Of a stretch of 64,000 bases of DNA, positions 23,226 through 33,405 are shown piece by piece; positions within the stretch are counted from its first letter, which is position 1; the number at the start of each line of letters is the position of its first letter. This DNA comes from Leptobrachium leishanense (taxonomy: Eukaryota; Chordata; Amphibia; Anura; Megophryidae). Position numbers and translations under genes: made by a program. The notes below the pieces were generated by a model. That model saw only the letters and a program-made list of their open reading frames with translations, had not been told where the DNA came from and made no database searches. The stretch lies in the NCBI GenBank assembly GCA_009667805.1, contig CM019064.1, positions 274,765,662 through 274,829,661 of the forward strand, given 5' to 3'.

Positions 23226-23447
23226 TATACTCACCTACATCGGCCCTCCAGCGATGGCGGTCCCGCGTCCCGCTTCCAGCGTCCTCTCTCGCTCCGTTGG
23301 TCGCCGGGATGACGTCACGAAAGCCTTTGACCCCCGGGGTCAAAGGCTTTCGTGACGTCATTCCGGCGAACAATGGAGCGAGAGAGGACGCTGGAAAGGG
23401 AACCGCCATCGCTGGAGGAGCTAAGGGCCGATGTAGGTGAGTATGTG
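23226..23447. repeat. 222-bp GC-rich palindrome
   Basis: The arms are near-perfect complements (ACTCACCTACATCGGCCCTC at left; AGCTAAGGGCCGATGTAGGT at right). The centre is at CTTTGACCCCCGGGGTCAAAG near 23332. Both outer ends carry GTGAGTAT in opposite orientation. Confidence 0.9.
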
Positions 23448-24100
23448 TAGGCAACATCCCCCTACATTGGCCCGGAGCCTCAGCGGTGGCTGTCGTAGGC
23501 TGCTCGGCCGGCCTCCAGGCTTAGGCGAGCCCCCGGCTCGGCTGGGCCTGTAGGCCCAAGCCAAGCCGGGGGCTCGCCTGAGCCTGGAGGCCGGCCGAGC
23601 AGCCTGCGACAGCCGGAGGACAGTCACCGCTGGAGCTCAGGGCTAATGTAGGTGAGTATGTGCTCTCCACACCCACCCTGCTTACTCGGCCGGTATCCAA
23701 GCTTAGGCGAGCCCCCGGCTTGGCCTAGAGGCCCAGCAGAGCGGGGACTCGCCTGAGCATGGAGGCCGGTCGAGTTGCATGCTCGGCCGTCCTCCAGGCT
23801 CAGGTGAGTCCCTGGCTCGGCTGGGCCTCTAGGCCCAAGCCAAGCCGGGGGCTCGCCTGAGCCTGGATGCCGACCAAGCTTAGGCGAGCCCCCGGCTTGG
23901 CGTGGGCCTAGAGGCCCAGCCGAGCCGGGGACTCGCCTGAGCCTGGAGGACGCCCGAGCATGCAACTCGACCGGCCTCCATGCTCAGGCGAGTCCCCGGC
24001 TCGGCAGGGCCTCTAGGCCCAAGCCAAGCCGGGGGCTCGCCTAAGCTTGGATACCGGCCGAGCAAGCAGGGTGTGTGTGTGTGTGTAGAGCACATACTCA
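23448..24100. repeat. further GC-rich palindromes
   Basis: One palindrome spans about 23455-23655, centred on GGGCCTGTAGGCCC near 23553. A larger nested one spans about 23660-24065, built from repeats of CTTAGGCGAGCCCCCGGCT and its complement. They share the GGCTTAGGCGAG...CTCGCCTAAGCC arms with the later units. Confidence 0.85.
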
Positions 24101-24350
24101 CCTACATCGGCCTCGAGTCCTCCACCGGTTCCACACATACTCACCGACATCGGCCCTTAGCTCCTCCAGCGATGGCGGTCCCGCTTGCAGCATCCTCTCT
24201 CCATTGCTCGCCAGGATGACGTCACGAAAGCCTTTGACCCCCGGGGTCAAAGGCTTTCGTGACGTCATTCCGCGAGCAACGGAGAGAGGATGCTGCAAGC
24301 GGGACCGCCATCGCTGGAGGAGCTAAGGGCCGATGTCGGTGAGTATGTGT
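24101..24350. repeat. second copy of the CCCCCGGGG-centred palindrome
   Basis: Nearly the same as 23226-23447: arms with CTCCAGCGATGGCGGTCCCG and its complement, centred at TTGACCCCCGGGGTCAA near 24242, with GTGAGTAT at the outer ends. Confidence 0.85.
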
Positions 24351-24354
24351 TAGG

Positions 24355-25615
24355 CAACATCGGCCCTGAGCTCCAGCGGTGACCTCCTCCGGCCGAGCAG
24401 GCTGCTCGGCCGGCCTCTACGCTTAGGCGAGTCCCCGGCTCGGCTGGGCCTGTAGGCCCAAGCCAAGCCGGGGGCTCGCCTAAGCCTAGAGGCCCGCCGA
24501 GCAGCCAGCGGCAGCTGGAGGAGGTCTCCGCTGGAGCTCAGGGCCGATTTTGGGGTGTATTTTTTGGGAACGTCGGCCCCGATCCTCCAGCGGTGACCTT
24601 CTCCGGCTGCCGCTGGCTGCTCGGCGGGCCTCTAGGCTTAGGCGAGTCCCCGGCTCGGCTGGGCCTGTAGGCCCAAACCGAGCCGGGGGCTCGCCTAAGC
24701 CTAGAGGCCCGCCGAGCAGCCAGCGGCAGCCGGAGGAGGTCTCCGCTGGAGCTCAGGGCCGATTTTGGGGTGTGTTTGTTTGGGAACTTCGGCCCCGATC
24801 CTCCAGCGGTGACCTTCTCCGGCTGCTGCTGGCTGCTCGGCGGGCCTCTAGGCTTAGGCGAGTCCCCGGCTCGGCTGGGCCTGTAGGCCCAAACCGAGCC
24901 GGGGGCTCGCCTAAGCCTAGAGGGCCGCCGAGCAGCCAGCGGCAGCCGGAGGAGGTCTCCGCTGGAGCTCAGGGCCGATTTTGGGGTGTATTTGTTTGGG
25001 AACTTCGGCCCCGATCCTCCAGCGGTGACCTTCTCCGGCTGCCGCTGGCTGCTCGGCGGGCCTCTAGGCTTAGGCGAGTCCCCGGCTCGGCTGGGCCTGT
25101 AGGCCCAAACCGAGCCGGGGGCTCGTCTAAGCCTAGAGGCCCGCCGAGCAGCCAGCGGCAGCCGGAGGAGGTCTCCGCTGGAGCTCAGGGCCGATTTTGG
25201 GGTGTGTTTGTTTGGAACTTCGGCCCCGATCCTCCAGCGGTGACCTTCTCCGGCTGCTGCTGGCTGCTCGGCGGGCCTCTAGGCTTAGGCGAGTCCCCGG
25301 CTCGGCTGGGCCTGTAGGCCCAAACCGAGCCGGGGGCTCGCCTAAGCCTAGAGGGCCGCCGAGCAACCAGCGGCAGCCGGAGGAGGTCTCCGCTGGAGCT
25401 CAGGGCCGATTTTGGGGTGTATTTGTTTGGGAACTTCGGCCCCGATCCTCCAGCGGTGACCTTCTCCGGCTGCCGCTGGCTGCTCGGCGGGCCTCTAGGC
25501 TTAGGCGAGTCCCCGGCTCGGCTGGGCCTGTAGGCCCAAACCGAGCCGGGGGCTCGCCTAAGCCTGGAGGCCCGCCGGCAGCCGGAGGACGGTCACCGCT
25601 GGAGGATCGGGGCAT
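24355..25615. repeat. tandem array of about six GC-rich hairpin units
   Basis: The repeat period is about 215 bp (GATTTTGGGGTGT starts near 24546, 24763, 24972, 25190 and 25408). Each unit folds on itself: CTCCAGCGGTGACC...GGCTTAGGCGAG against its complement, centred on GGGCCTGTAGGCCC. The plus-strand frames of 171-255 codons across it are repeat-driven, not genes. Confidence 0.9.
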
Positions 25616-25625
25616 CTGGCCGTGT

Positions 25626-25767
25626 AAACACACGGGTAGCTGCGCGCGGCTCGTGCCGTTTTTGTTTTTTTTTTTCACGCGGCCGGCACGCGCAGCTACC
25701 TGTGTGTTCTAACGGCCGCTTTCAAATGTCCGTCGCGCATGCGCAGTAGGGTTTTGGCGACGGACAG
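25626..25767. repeat. subterminal hairpins of the Helitron
   Basis: First hairpin: ACACACGGGTAGCTGCGCGC with its complement around a T-rich loop (25626-25713). Second: GTCCGTCGC...GCGACGGAC (about 25729-25767). They lie at the 5' end of the minus-strand Helitron. Confidence 0.8.
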
Positions 25768-25795
25768 TTTTTAGCTTATCCTTTTATAGTATAGA

Positions 25796-25850
25796 TTTTA
25801 CCAGGAAGGATACATTGAGATTTACCAAAATCTGTGGCTGGTCTTTATCT
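25796..25850 (-). repeat. LINE/SINE tail, right part of the Helitron target
   Basis: TTTTACCAGGAAGGATACAT continues the tail left at 21746. Sequence similarity fades after about 25826. Confidence 0.75.
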
Positions 25851-25935
25851 CGTACAGTATTTAACAGTTAATGAGGAGCATGAGGGAATGTTTAAATAAG
25901 GCAGCATGGGGAGTATTGTGTTCTCTAGGCTGCTC

Positions 25936-27746
25936 AAGATAAGACATGACGGGGGCGTGGCCGGACGCTGTGGAGAGAAGCTGTGTTTGGGCGAAGCTCT
26001 GATCTTTATCCCTGAAATTGGGGTATTTTCGGTGTTTTTCTTGCTGATTTTTCACTTTTTGTGGTCTCTACGGGTCTGGCTATCGGGTGTTTGCATTCCG
26101 GAGCCCGCGTTGTCCCCTCCTCCGGAACAGAGACTCATATTTGGACGGTTTCCTAACGGCCTCGGAGCGCGCTGACGGCCATCTTGAGGCCTTCTCCCTG
26201 ATGACTTTCTCCACTCTGCAGATTCCTTCGGGGGCTCTGATTCCCGGTGGAGGTACGGCGCTAGCTGTGGAGGTGGTGGGCCCACGCCTCTCGGCTGCGT
26301 TGGAGATCCACCGGGAGCAGGACATAGATGGATGCGTGGCTCAGAGGCAAGAAGATACCCCTCCCCTTGCTGGGGCTGCGTGTGCTATGCTGACTTACCT
26401 GGATGCTTGCTTGTCGCTGCTCTCGGGTCCCGATGAGGGGGTGCTCACGAGAGGGGACTGGCGCCGGCTGATGACCGCGGTGCACAACGACAAGTGTGTA
26501 GAGGCTGAGGCCACACGAGCGTTCCTACCTGCTGCTGCTTTCCTGATAGGCAACGAGGATGACCATCTGCCAGCTGCCGGGATCTGCGGTGCCGGATCTG
26601 ATGGCCTGGACGAGGGGCTGGTCCTGGATCCTTCCCCCCTGGGAGCGAATCTTGGTTCTGGCGCTGGACCTGGGCCAGGTGCCTGTGGGGTGACTGCTGA
26701 GCCAGCTGATGTGGATCCCCCTGAGTCGGCGTAAGAAGTAGTGCGGCCTGGGACTGTCAGTGGCGCACTGGGACTCTCTTGGGCCTACAGCACTGTTAAG
26801 GGGACCGTTGGAGTTGCCCGGAGGCAGTTTGATCGAGGTGCCCCCTGCGGTTTTGAAATCGCTGCTGGAGACGCTACCGGAGCCCTGGGGAAGCGGATTG
26901 CCCTGCATGTCCCCTGTGCAGCTGATGTGCCCGGGGATGGGATCTGTTACGCTCGGTGGCTGGATACGGGCTGAAGACCCCTGCTCGCCTCGATGCATTC
27001 ATCCTCACCGATGCTGAGATGCTCCCTCCACACTGAGTTTTTCTTGCAGTCTGCCATTTCTGACTCTTATAGTTCACAGTCTTAGTTACCCTAGCAATGT
27101 TTCCTCCCTGATGACATTTGTGAATGCTTATCTATGTTTCTTCTCATGATGACCCTCAGATGACACACTTTCTTGACTGTTGAAACGATTTCTTGTTGTT
27201 CTTGCCTCCCCTCTGTCTTTCTTTCTCCCCCCCCCCTCTGTGGGCATTTGTCTTCTGCTGACACTTACCCAACCACTGATGGTGTGTTCCCCCCCCCTTT
27301 TTTTTTTTTTTCTCTCTCTGGCAATATCCGAGTTGCACCGGGGCGCGCCACTGTGGCATTCACCATGGCTCTGTCTGCCATATCTGGCCCTCGGGCTCTC
27401 GGGCCTCGTGACATTGCCCTTCCATGGCCTCTTCCGGGAGCGAGCCAGGAACGTCACGTAGATGGTCTTTGCCACTTTACCTTCTCTTTATTTTATTATA
27501 GTTTCTTTTAATTTTCCACCATCCACTGGTATGGGGTAACTGAAGTGTAACCTCCCCCCTCCTCTTTTCTTTCTTTCATGTACCTCTTCCTGCTCATTCT
27601 TTTGATGTACCTTATGGACCTTTGGTCCTTCGCGACTGCTACCCTGCAATGTCTTTTTGTAGCGTACTTTTCTTGCATTTGTTGTACCACTGCTGACTTC
27701 TCAAAATAAAAACATTTTGAATACAAAAAAAAAGATAAGACATGAC
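25936..27746 (+). mobile_element. retroposon with target duplication, possibly an internally deleted L1
   Basis: A direct repeat AAGATAAGACATGAC occurs at 25936-25950 and 27732-27746. Between them is a 1.78-kb insert beginning GGGGGCGTGGCCGGACGC and ending AATAAAAACATTTTGAATAC plus an A run. That end is like the L1 at 19.1 kb. No reverse transcriptase is present. The simplest reading is an element that kept L1-like 5' and 3' ends and lost the middle, moved by L1 machinery. Confidence 0.75.
26087..26734 (+). CDS. unrecognised 215-codon frame in the retroposon
   Basis: An open frame in the 5' part of the retroposon, rich in Ala, Gly and acidic residues (for example LSAALEIHREQDIDGCVAQ). I recognise no domain, catalytic motif or coiled coil. 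It could be the start of an L1-type ORF1, part of a 5' UTR, or chance in GC-rich DNA. The frame starts at the first ATG; no better start is evident. Confidence 0.3.
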   Translation: MFAFRSPRCPLLRNRDSYLDGFLTASERADGHLEAFSLMTFSTLQIPSGALIPGGGTALAVEVVGPRLSAALEIHREQDIDGCVAQRQEDTPPLAGAACAMLTYLDACLSLLSGPDEGVLTRGDWRRLMTAVHNDKCVEAEATRAFLPAAAFLIGNEDDHLPAAGICGAGSDGLDEGLVLDPSPLGANLGSGAGPGPGACGVTAEPADVDPPESA

Positions 27747-28077
27747 AGCCAAATGAGCTAAAACAGGGAGTTTACAAAATTTCTAATCTACCCCCTGGTG
27801 ATGTCCTTTGACTACATCCCACACAATACAATGATTGGTCTTAGAATGGAATCTATAGGTTGATCACTATTTCAAAAACAACCCAGTGAGGACCAAGTAA
27901 GGTAAAGATACTGGGGGGGGGAGGGTTTACAAAGCAAAAGATCACAAACTAGATGAACCCAGTGACTATTATAGAGTAAAATATTTTCATAACTAAACAT
28001 AGAAGAGAAAAACATGTAAGATATCGGCAACCTAAAATAAACAAAATAAGACATTTCATTTTTTGGTGGAGAAGCCT
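27747..28077. other. unassigned DNA
   Basis: AT-rich. Nothing recognisable. Confidence 0.5.
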
Positions 28078-28730
28078 CCATGGAGTACTATGGCTTTTTA
28101 GCTACACCGCGCATCCTGGAGCCTAGCGGCCGCTATAGGTCAGTCTGCTGGACTCAGCGCCTGCCCAGTAATCCACTGGGAAAATGGGGACGCTAAGGAG
28201 AGATTAGTGAACGTTAAGTTTTCCCATTAGCATCCCCGTTTTAGGCTTGGGTCAGACTAGCGCACTTTAAACATGCGTTCTGGCGCACTTAATTACGGCC
28301 GCACTAGCAGCAAATGACGGGCAATGACGGCCAATATACGAAGTACGGTCGCACGAAAGTCTGGCTGCGCAACGCAAGTGGCAAACGAACGCATTTTATC
28401 GAGAACGTCAAACCGCTAGTACTGTCGTACAGAGTGCGCTGCGTCCGCTAGCGGCGTGTGTGCGTGATTTGGAGATGTCAGACACTGCTAATGTCCGGCC
28501 AACATAACGTCCAGATGCAAAAAGTGTTTTATTGATGATCCGTACAAAATCACGAACGCAAATGCGCATCGTATGACCGCTATCGCGTACTCCGTGAAAA
28601 AATGCGTCCATTCGTTCGAACGCACTTTTTCACAGACAACGCGAAAATGCGTTCGTCTGACCCTAGCCTTAGCTACAGGCACGTGGTAGTGCCTAAAGAC
28701 AGAAAATAAAAATGGTGAGGTATCCTTCAT
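28078..28730. repeat. dispersed repeat interrupted by a MITE
   Basis: 28078-28243 matches 4855-5090 (CCATGGAGTACTATGG; AAAATGGGGACGCTA; CATCCCCGTTTTA). The Harbinger-like element 28244-28668 is inserted at its TTA. About 60 bp of the same host sequence may follow. Class unknown. Confidence 0.5.
28244..28668. mobile_element. PIF/Harbinger-like MITE, copy 5
   Basis: 425 bp, ends GGCTTGGGTCAGACTAGCGC and, inverted, GCGTTCGTCTGACCCTAGCC, flanked by TTA at 28241-28243 and 28669-28671. The interior has the shared block GATGATCCGTACAAAATCAC and TTCGTTCGAACGCACTTTTT. Confidence 0.85.
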
Positions 28731-30168
28731 ATGGGGATTTGTTGTGATCCTTTTGAAATTATTAGTAGCTCAGCTTCTAAAGAATACTAATAAAATGTAA
28801 AATATTTTGCAATGCTAACAAGCTAAATGTCCCTGTACATTACAGAGTGACCCCAGAACCACCCCCTGTATTCCACCCTGTTCCTGGATTCTGTAATGGT
28901 AAAGTTAAACGTTTTCTTGGGGGGGGGGGGGGTGGCTGCTCTTTCTAGCTCCTTCAATGAGAATTTTGTTTCTCTCCAGTGTGAACTCTAATCTTGCAGC
29001 ATCGCAATGTTATATACGGTTATGGTGTATTATATGCTAATTTTGGCTTGTTTAGTTTTTCCTTTGTATTTCAATGTAAAATCATGTAGGGTTAATATAG
29101 CTAGTTAGGAGCCAGCAGTACATTTCTGGGGGTGGGTCGCTACTTGGTGCTTGCGTTTGTAAAGGCCTCCACAAGAATTTGAAAATGAATTGTCTACATC
29201 AGGGGAGACCTGGCTGTGCTTACGTTTACTTAGTACAGCTGCATTTTTGCAAAGATTTTTTAGCAAATGTATCCTATTCCTCAATGACAGATGTCACAGG
29301 AGGAGGCCATGCTTCCCTCTGCTCACATAGTTTATCCAACAGCTGCACAAAACTGTTATTTTTTTTTCTTTGTGTTCGTGTAGATCTTTTACAATAACTG
29401 AACACTATCACATGACCTAAAACGCAATATGCAAATATATATGGGATAGGTAAAGATCTAGAGCACTACTCTATAGTTCATGCTAACATGGGGATGCTAA
29501 TGGAGAAAATCTGCGCCTGCATGACAACCTCTGTGATACTCGCGGTAGTGTTTCCCCTATCACCTCCTGGAGTCCTTAGGACACCATGGAAGGTTGCTGA
29601 TATGGGCCGCAAGCCTTTCTCCCAGTCCCGACCAGAAGAACTGGTGGATCAGGCCACCCTTCTCGCTTTGGGATGAGAGGTGAGTATGGGATTTAATGGG
29701 GGGGGGTTGTTTAGGGGGTGCTAAATGATTTTGCAAATGCAGACTAATTTAACACCAGCTTTTAGAAGGTGCTAAAATTTTGGCTTGCGCGTGCCGATGG
29801 TAGTTTGCGCCTGCACTTTGTAATACCTTATCAAAACCCTAATGAACGTTTGCGCTCCCCATGTTAGGTATAGGAGGCGCAGAGAATAGTAAGCTCGTGA
29901 AAAAAACAATGCGCAAACGGATTGGTAATGGGGTATTGCCAGGAATGTAATATGAATGGCATGCTTTAAACGCACTTATCCTGGCACTAACGCTTACATA
30001 TCGAGGTGATACATTAGTGCCAACTATGGAATACAGTCAATGTTTAAGATTAGTGGAACATTCTTAATGGTTCGGTTATTCCTTGATCTGCACAGAGAAC
30101 CACCCACTTAAGTTGAAAGATTCAGGGATTTGGAGCAAATGTAGGAACTAAATAGGTTTAGAAAGACT
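28731..30168. other. mostly unassigned DNA
   Basis: G-run at 28918-28932. Positions 29478-29600 weakly repeat the dispersed family of 4855-5090. Positions 29690-30010 (GCGCCTGCACTTTG, GCGCAAACGG) look like an eroded repeat without clear ends. Confidence 0.35.
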
Positions 30169-30172
30169 TTAA

Positions 30173-31290
30173 CCACTTGGCTGTGGCGGACGCGCTCAGT
30201 GCATCCAGCGAAGTGGTTCTCCTGTGCTATGAAGGCACTGAGCACGTCCTATCACAGGAGGCAGCGATCGGCCTGTATTCGGCGCGATGAAGTCTATTCA
30301 CGGAACACCCCCCCCCCCACCAGTGCAGGGAAGGTGCCTGAAGGGGAAGGACGAGGTCCTTTGGATCTCTCTCCCTCCCAATCTGCTTGGGGCACATGTA
30401 AAAGGCAGGCACCGCTTTGAAGGGCACAGCCTGCCCTTCCAAGCGGTGGCTGCCTTTAACCCCTTGGGGGCTGGATCGCAATTTGGTGCCAATAGGCGCT
30501 GGATCGCGGTCCCCTCCCAGAGCTGGCCAACATCTTGGATGTCAGCCAAGCTTCCGGGATCTCCCCCTGCCGAATGGCGTCATCGTGCAGGGGGGATCCG
30601 TTGATGTCAGTTCAGGAGTTAACCCCTAGCTGCCACCTATGGTGGAGATAGGGGGTTCCAATGAACCCCCTATCTACCGATCTGTGGCAGCTAGGGGTTA
30701 ATGTTTGGTATCGATGGAATGGCCAGAGTATGGCCTTTCCAATGATACCAATCATGACCATGTTAAATGTAAAGTAAAAATAATCAAAAATAGAAATATA
30801 CATAAAAAAATTGAAAAGTTTTTTGTTTTATTAATGCAGAAATATTGTTCTGATTTCAGTTATAATGTGAACAATAATGCTGCACTAAGGTTTTTTTTCA
30901 ATGGGGGCGTTTGCTAAAAATCACGTAACAAATTTTCAATAATCTACAGCTACACGCTGTACACAAGTGTTTTTTTTAACATTTTATCATGCGAGCCTTG
31001 GGGGATATATTTTCTATGGGGTGCGCTTGTTAAAAAAATTAGAAATGGGGATTATTGAAAATTCTAATTTAATTGCATTGTTTTTATATAATATTCAGGC
31101 AGGACATGACATATACATATAATAATGATATATTATGAATCTGCCGAGTCTGCCGCAAAGAACGATATATAATATGTCTGGGTCGTATAATAAAATGTGA
31201 CTCCAAATCAGGTTTAAACATGATGAGCGAAACAGGTAAAAATTACTGTAGCTCAGCACACAGGCGTGAAATGGTTCATCAGCGAAAGGG
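30173..31290. mobile_element. piggyBac-like non-autonomous element
   Basis: TTAA lies at both edges (30169-30172 and 31291-31294). The inverted ends are CCACTTGGCTG and RC CCCTTTCGCTG. TTAA duplication plus CC-starting ends fits piggyBac-type elements, including those known from frogs. 1.1 kb, no transposase. Confidence 0.6.
30623..30697. mobile_element. 75-bp TTAA-flanked hairpin nested in the piggyBac-like element
   Basis: TTAA at 30619-30622 and 30698-30701. The sequence folds over its whole length: CCCCTAGCTGCCAC at left, GTGGCAGCTAGGGG at right, centre near 30662. It looks like a minimal piggyBac-type MITE. Confidence 0.65.
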
Positions 31291-31294
31291 TTAA

Positions 31295-31828
31295 AGAATG
31301 AAATGTAGCTTTACATACATGTTGACAGTGAAATAATCAGGAGAAATAAGAAGAGTAGCCAAATCAAACCACCAGAGATTTGTATATGTATTTATGTGCG
31401 CTTAAACATTTTTTGCTCTTTTTTTGGTGTATCTACTTTTAATGAATGAAAAGCTGAACCTTAGCACATTTGATTTATTTTTTTTGCTCTTCATTTATTC
31501 TCTGGTTACAAATATTATTTTATAGCTGTAACAAACATTCCAAAAAATGTTTCAGTTGGCTTAAAGTCTGGTTGTACAGGTTAGAACATTATTGGCTTTT
31601 GATCAGATATCTCTGTTCAGAGCGTATGACCTCATTTAGATTAAGTAGTCACGTACAATCCTGCTACGGCAAATATCCTCATGTTTTTCAACGGTAAACC
31701 CAAGTAAACCATCCTTTGCGGTGTAAATGGGCACCTAAGCAGATATGGTAAAATTGCCTTAAGAGATTATTCACAAAGTGATGAACTTGCTGCCGATTTG
31801 CACCGAACAGTGAATTTTTGGGGGGTTT
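31295..31828. other. unassigned DNA, MITE-like start near 31766
   Basis: AT-rich. From 31766, GATTATTCACAAAGTG begins a repeat similar to 39652-39833. It is split by the SINE at 31831 and continues at about 32020-32110. Confidence 0.4.
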
Positions 31829-31830
31829 TT

Positions 31831-32019
31831 TGAGAAAGGATTTTACCAGGAAGGATACATTGAGATTTCCCTTGTTTTCAAGTATGTCCTGGAGGGCGAG
31901 TATGTACCGTTAGGTGTCTTGCCCAAAGACACTTACTGGAGAGGTGCTGTTGCCGGGATCGAACCCATGTCTCCACAGGCTCTCTCCATGCAGAGCAGTG
32001 ATGTTACCTCTACTCCACA
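31831..32019 (-). mobile_element. tRNA-like SINE
   Basis: The minus strand has GTGGAGTAGAGGTAACATCA, a degenerate B box GGTTCGATCCCGG, and the shared tail AATGTATCCTTCCTGGTAAA. It interrupts a TTATTCA-type foldback repeat. Confidence 0.8.
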
Positions 32020-32159
32020 ATTTCATCGTACGGTGCAATTTCGGGGCAGTTTGCCTATTCAGTAAACTGTCAATCTGCCAAATATTGACCAACTGACGGC
32101 GAAATGTGCAGATCAGCAATCTTTGGCGGCATAAAAATTGTCTGTTTGTTCTTTTCATT

Positions 32160-32720
32160 TTCAGCGAATTTTTATTGGTTTAAACACCCAATTAGTTTTA
32201 ATTCAATATCTATTAAACCATTGATTATAATATTCTGCAGTAAAAAGTTTCTTTATGTATAGATTTTTTAGGATTTTTATCCTTTTTTCTGTAACAGCCC
32301 TTTTTATTATCATTTATTGGATCTTATATGTAAATTCCAGACATTTTCGTTTTGTAGTCTCTTTGCAAACAGTGTTTCACTTTTCAATCATTCAAGCGTA
32401 GTGGTTTTTTTCACTCCATTCATCTGCAGTGTCGGCTTTTACCCGCAGCTGCGCTGTGATCGGCGGCTGCTTAGGTTTCTCCGTCGTGTTTGGCGGTGTT
32501 AATCCAGATGTTTTTGTGGGTTTCGTGTGCGTTCCCCCGGGTTTTGCTGTGAGTGTTCGTCGGGTTTGCGGCGGCTCTTCCCTCCACTACGACGGCCCTG
32601 TGGTGCTTGCTCAATACACCGCAGGGTCGCCGAAATGGGATCGCCAAATCGCACCGAATTGAAGAGAACAAGAAGTCACCGAATGTGCAGTGACTTTTCG
32701 ATTCTCTTTGAATAACCCTG
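32160..32720. mobile_element. mariner-type MITE, right half
   Basis: The right end TCTTTGAATAACCCTG (to 32720), followed by TA, and the hairpin AGTCACCG...CAGTGACTTTTCG match 34731 and 39574. The interior TATGTAAATTCCAGACATTT is an uninterrupted version of the hAT target at 37012. The left TIR is not found. Confidence 0.65.
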
Positions 32721-33083
32721 TATGTGAGAAAAAAATGCAAGAAAAGTTACATAACTGTCATGCTTCTAACCCTGGTGTCTGCTGGAGGACCAGTGACGTG
32801 GCTTCCACCCTAGCCCGGGCCAATTCTTCCCCCTTACCATTCCGTGTATTGCCCCCATCCTGGGGTTTCTCTCTGCTGGCTGCATTTCCCTGACTACCTT
32901 TGTAGCCAGCTATATTAGCTAGTACCACCCTTCCTTTTAGTTACTGTTTAGCTGTGTAGTTTGAAGGTGTTTTCCAGAGCTCCTATTTCTAGCTATTCTA
33001 GCTACCTTGATTATTCCTATTTTGCACTTGTCCAGTCCAGCCTTGTTACCTTCGCCCACGTCTTGTCCTTTGTTACCCCTTTA
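32721..33083. other. unassigned DNA
   Basis: Nothing recognisable. The open frames are short and lack motifs. Confidence 0.5.
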
Positions 33084-33402
33084 GGCTGGGTTCGCACCTG
33101 CACGTTTTTTACGCGCGGCAATACGTGTGTTTTTTGTCGCGCGTATCGAGCAACCGCAAAAAAACACGCAAACGCGCATTGCAGCGCGTTCACGGCCATA
33201 GACTGCACTGGTGAACGTGCTGCAATATGCCCCAAAGAATCTTCCGTACTTCTTTGGGCGTAGGACGTTTTACCGCGCGTTCCTTCGCGTTGTAAAACGC
33301 CCAGGTGTGAACAGGCCTCATAGGAAATCATGGGATTTCCTTGCTTGGGCGTTTTACAGCGTGCAGGAACGCGTTGTAAAACGCCCAGGTGTGAACGGGG
33401 CC
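33084..33402. mobile_element. Harbinger-like MITE, second family
   Basis: 319 bp. Ends GGCTGGGTTCGCACCTG and RC GGCCCCGTTCACACCTGGGC; left flank TTA (33081-33083), right flank TAA (33403-33405). The interior consists of inverted copies of GCGTTGTAAAACGCCC. Class by end structure only. Confidence 0.6.
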
Positions 33403-33405
33403 TAA

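Larger units (their letters stand above)
21747..25795 (-). mobile_element. non-autonomous Helitron carrying satellite and hairpins
   Basis: On the minus strand it begins TCTATACTATAAAAGGATAA (at 25795) and ends CTAG (21750-21747). A GC hairpin, CTGCCC-TCT-GGGCAG (21774-21760), lies 9 nt before the CTAG. These are the classical Helitron ends: 5'-TC, and 3' hairpin plus CTRR. The insertion lies between A and T with no target duplication. The host is a LINE/SINE tail whose empty form (AAAGTATTTTACC) is present at 10456. No Rep/helicase is encoded. The cargo is a 19-bp minisatellite (21780-23225), a set of GC-rich palindromes (23226-25610), and two terminal hairpins (25626-25767). Confidence 0.85.

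Noticed and set aside
21733..23457. Long open frames on both strands (up to 317 codons) with GQYPRAGAVSTCWGS-type or ILPQHVDTAPARGYC-type repeats
   Set aside because: The 19-bp unit lacks stops in several frames, so every strand yields repetitive frames. There is no start context, and the sequence evolves as DNA repeats, not as codons.
24550..25712. Arg/Pro/Ser-rich frames of 171-255 codons
   Set aside because: They follow the 215-bp palindromic repeat and are mirrored on the minus strand. No domain is visible.
32429..32662. Short frame with Cys and Val residues as a candidate gene
   Set aside because: It overlaps the right arm of a mariner-type MITE, and its paralogue at 39280 gives a different frame.
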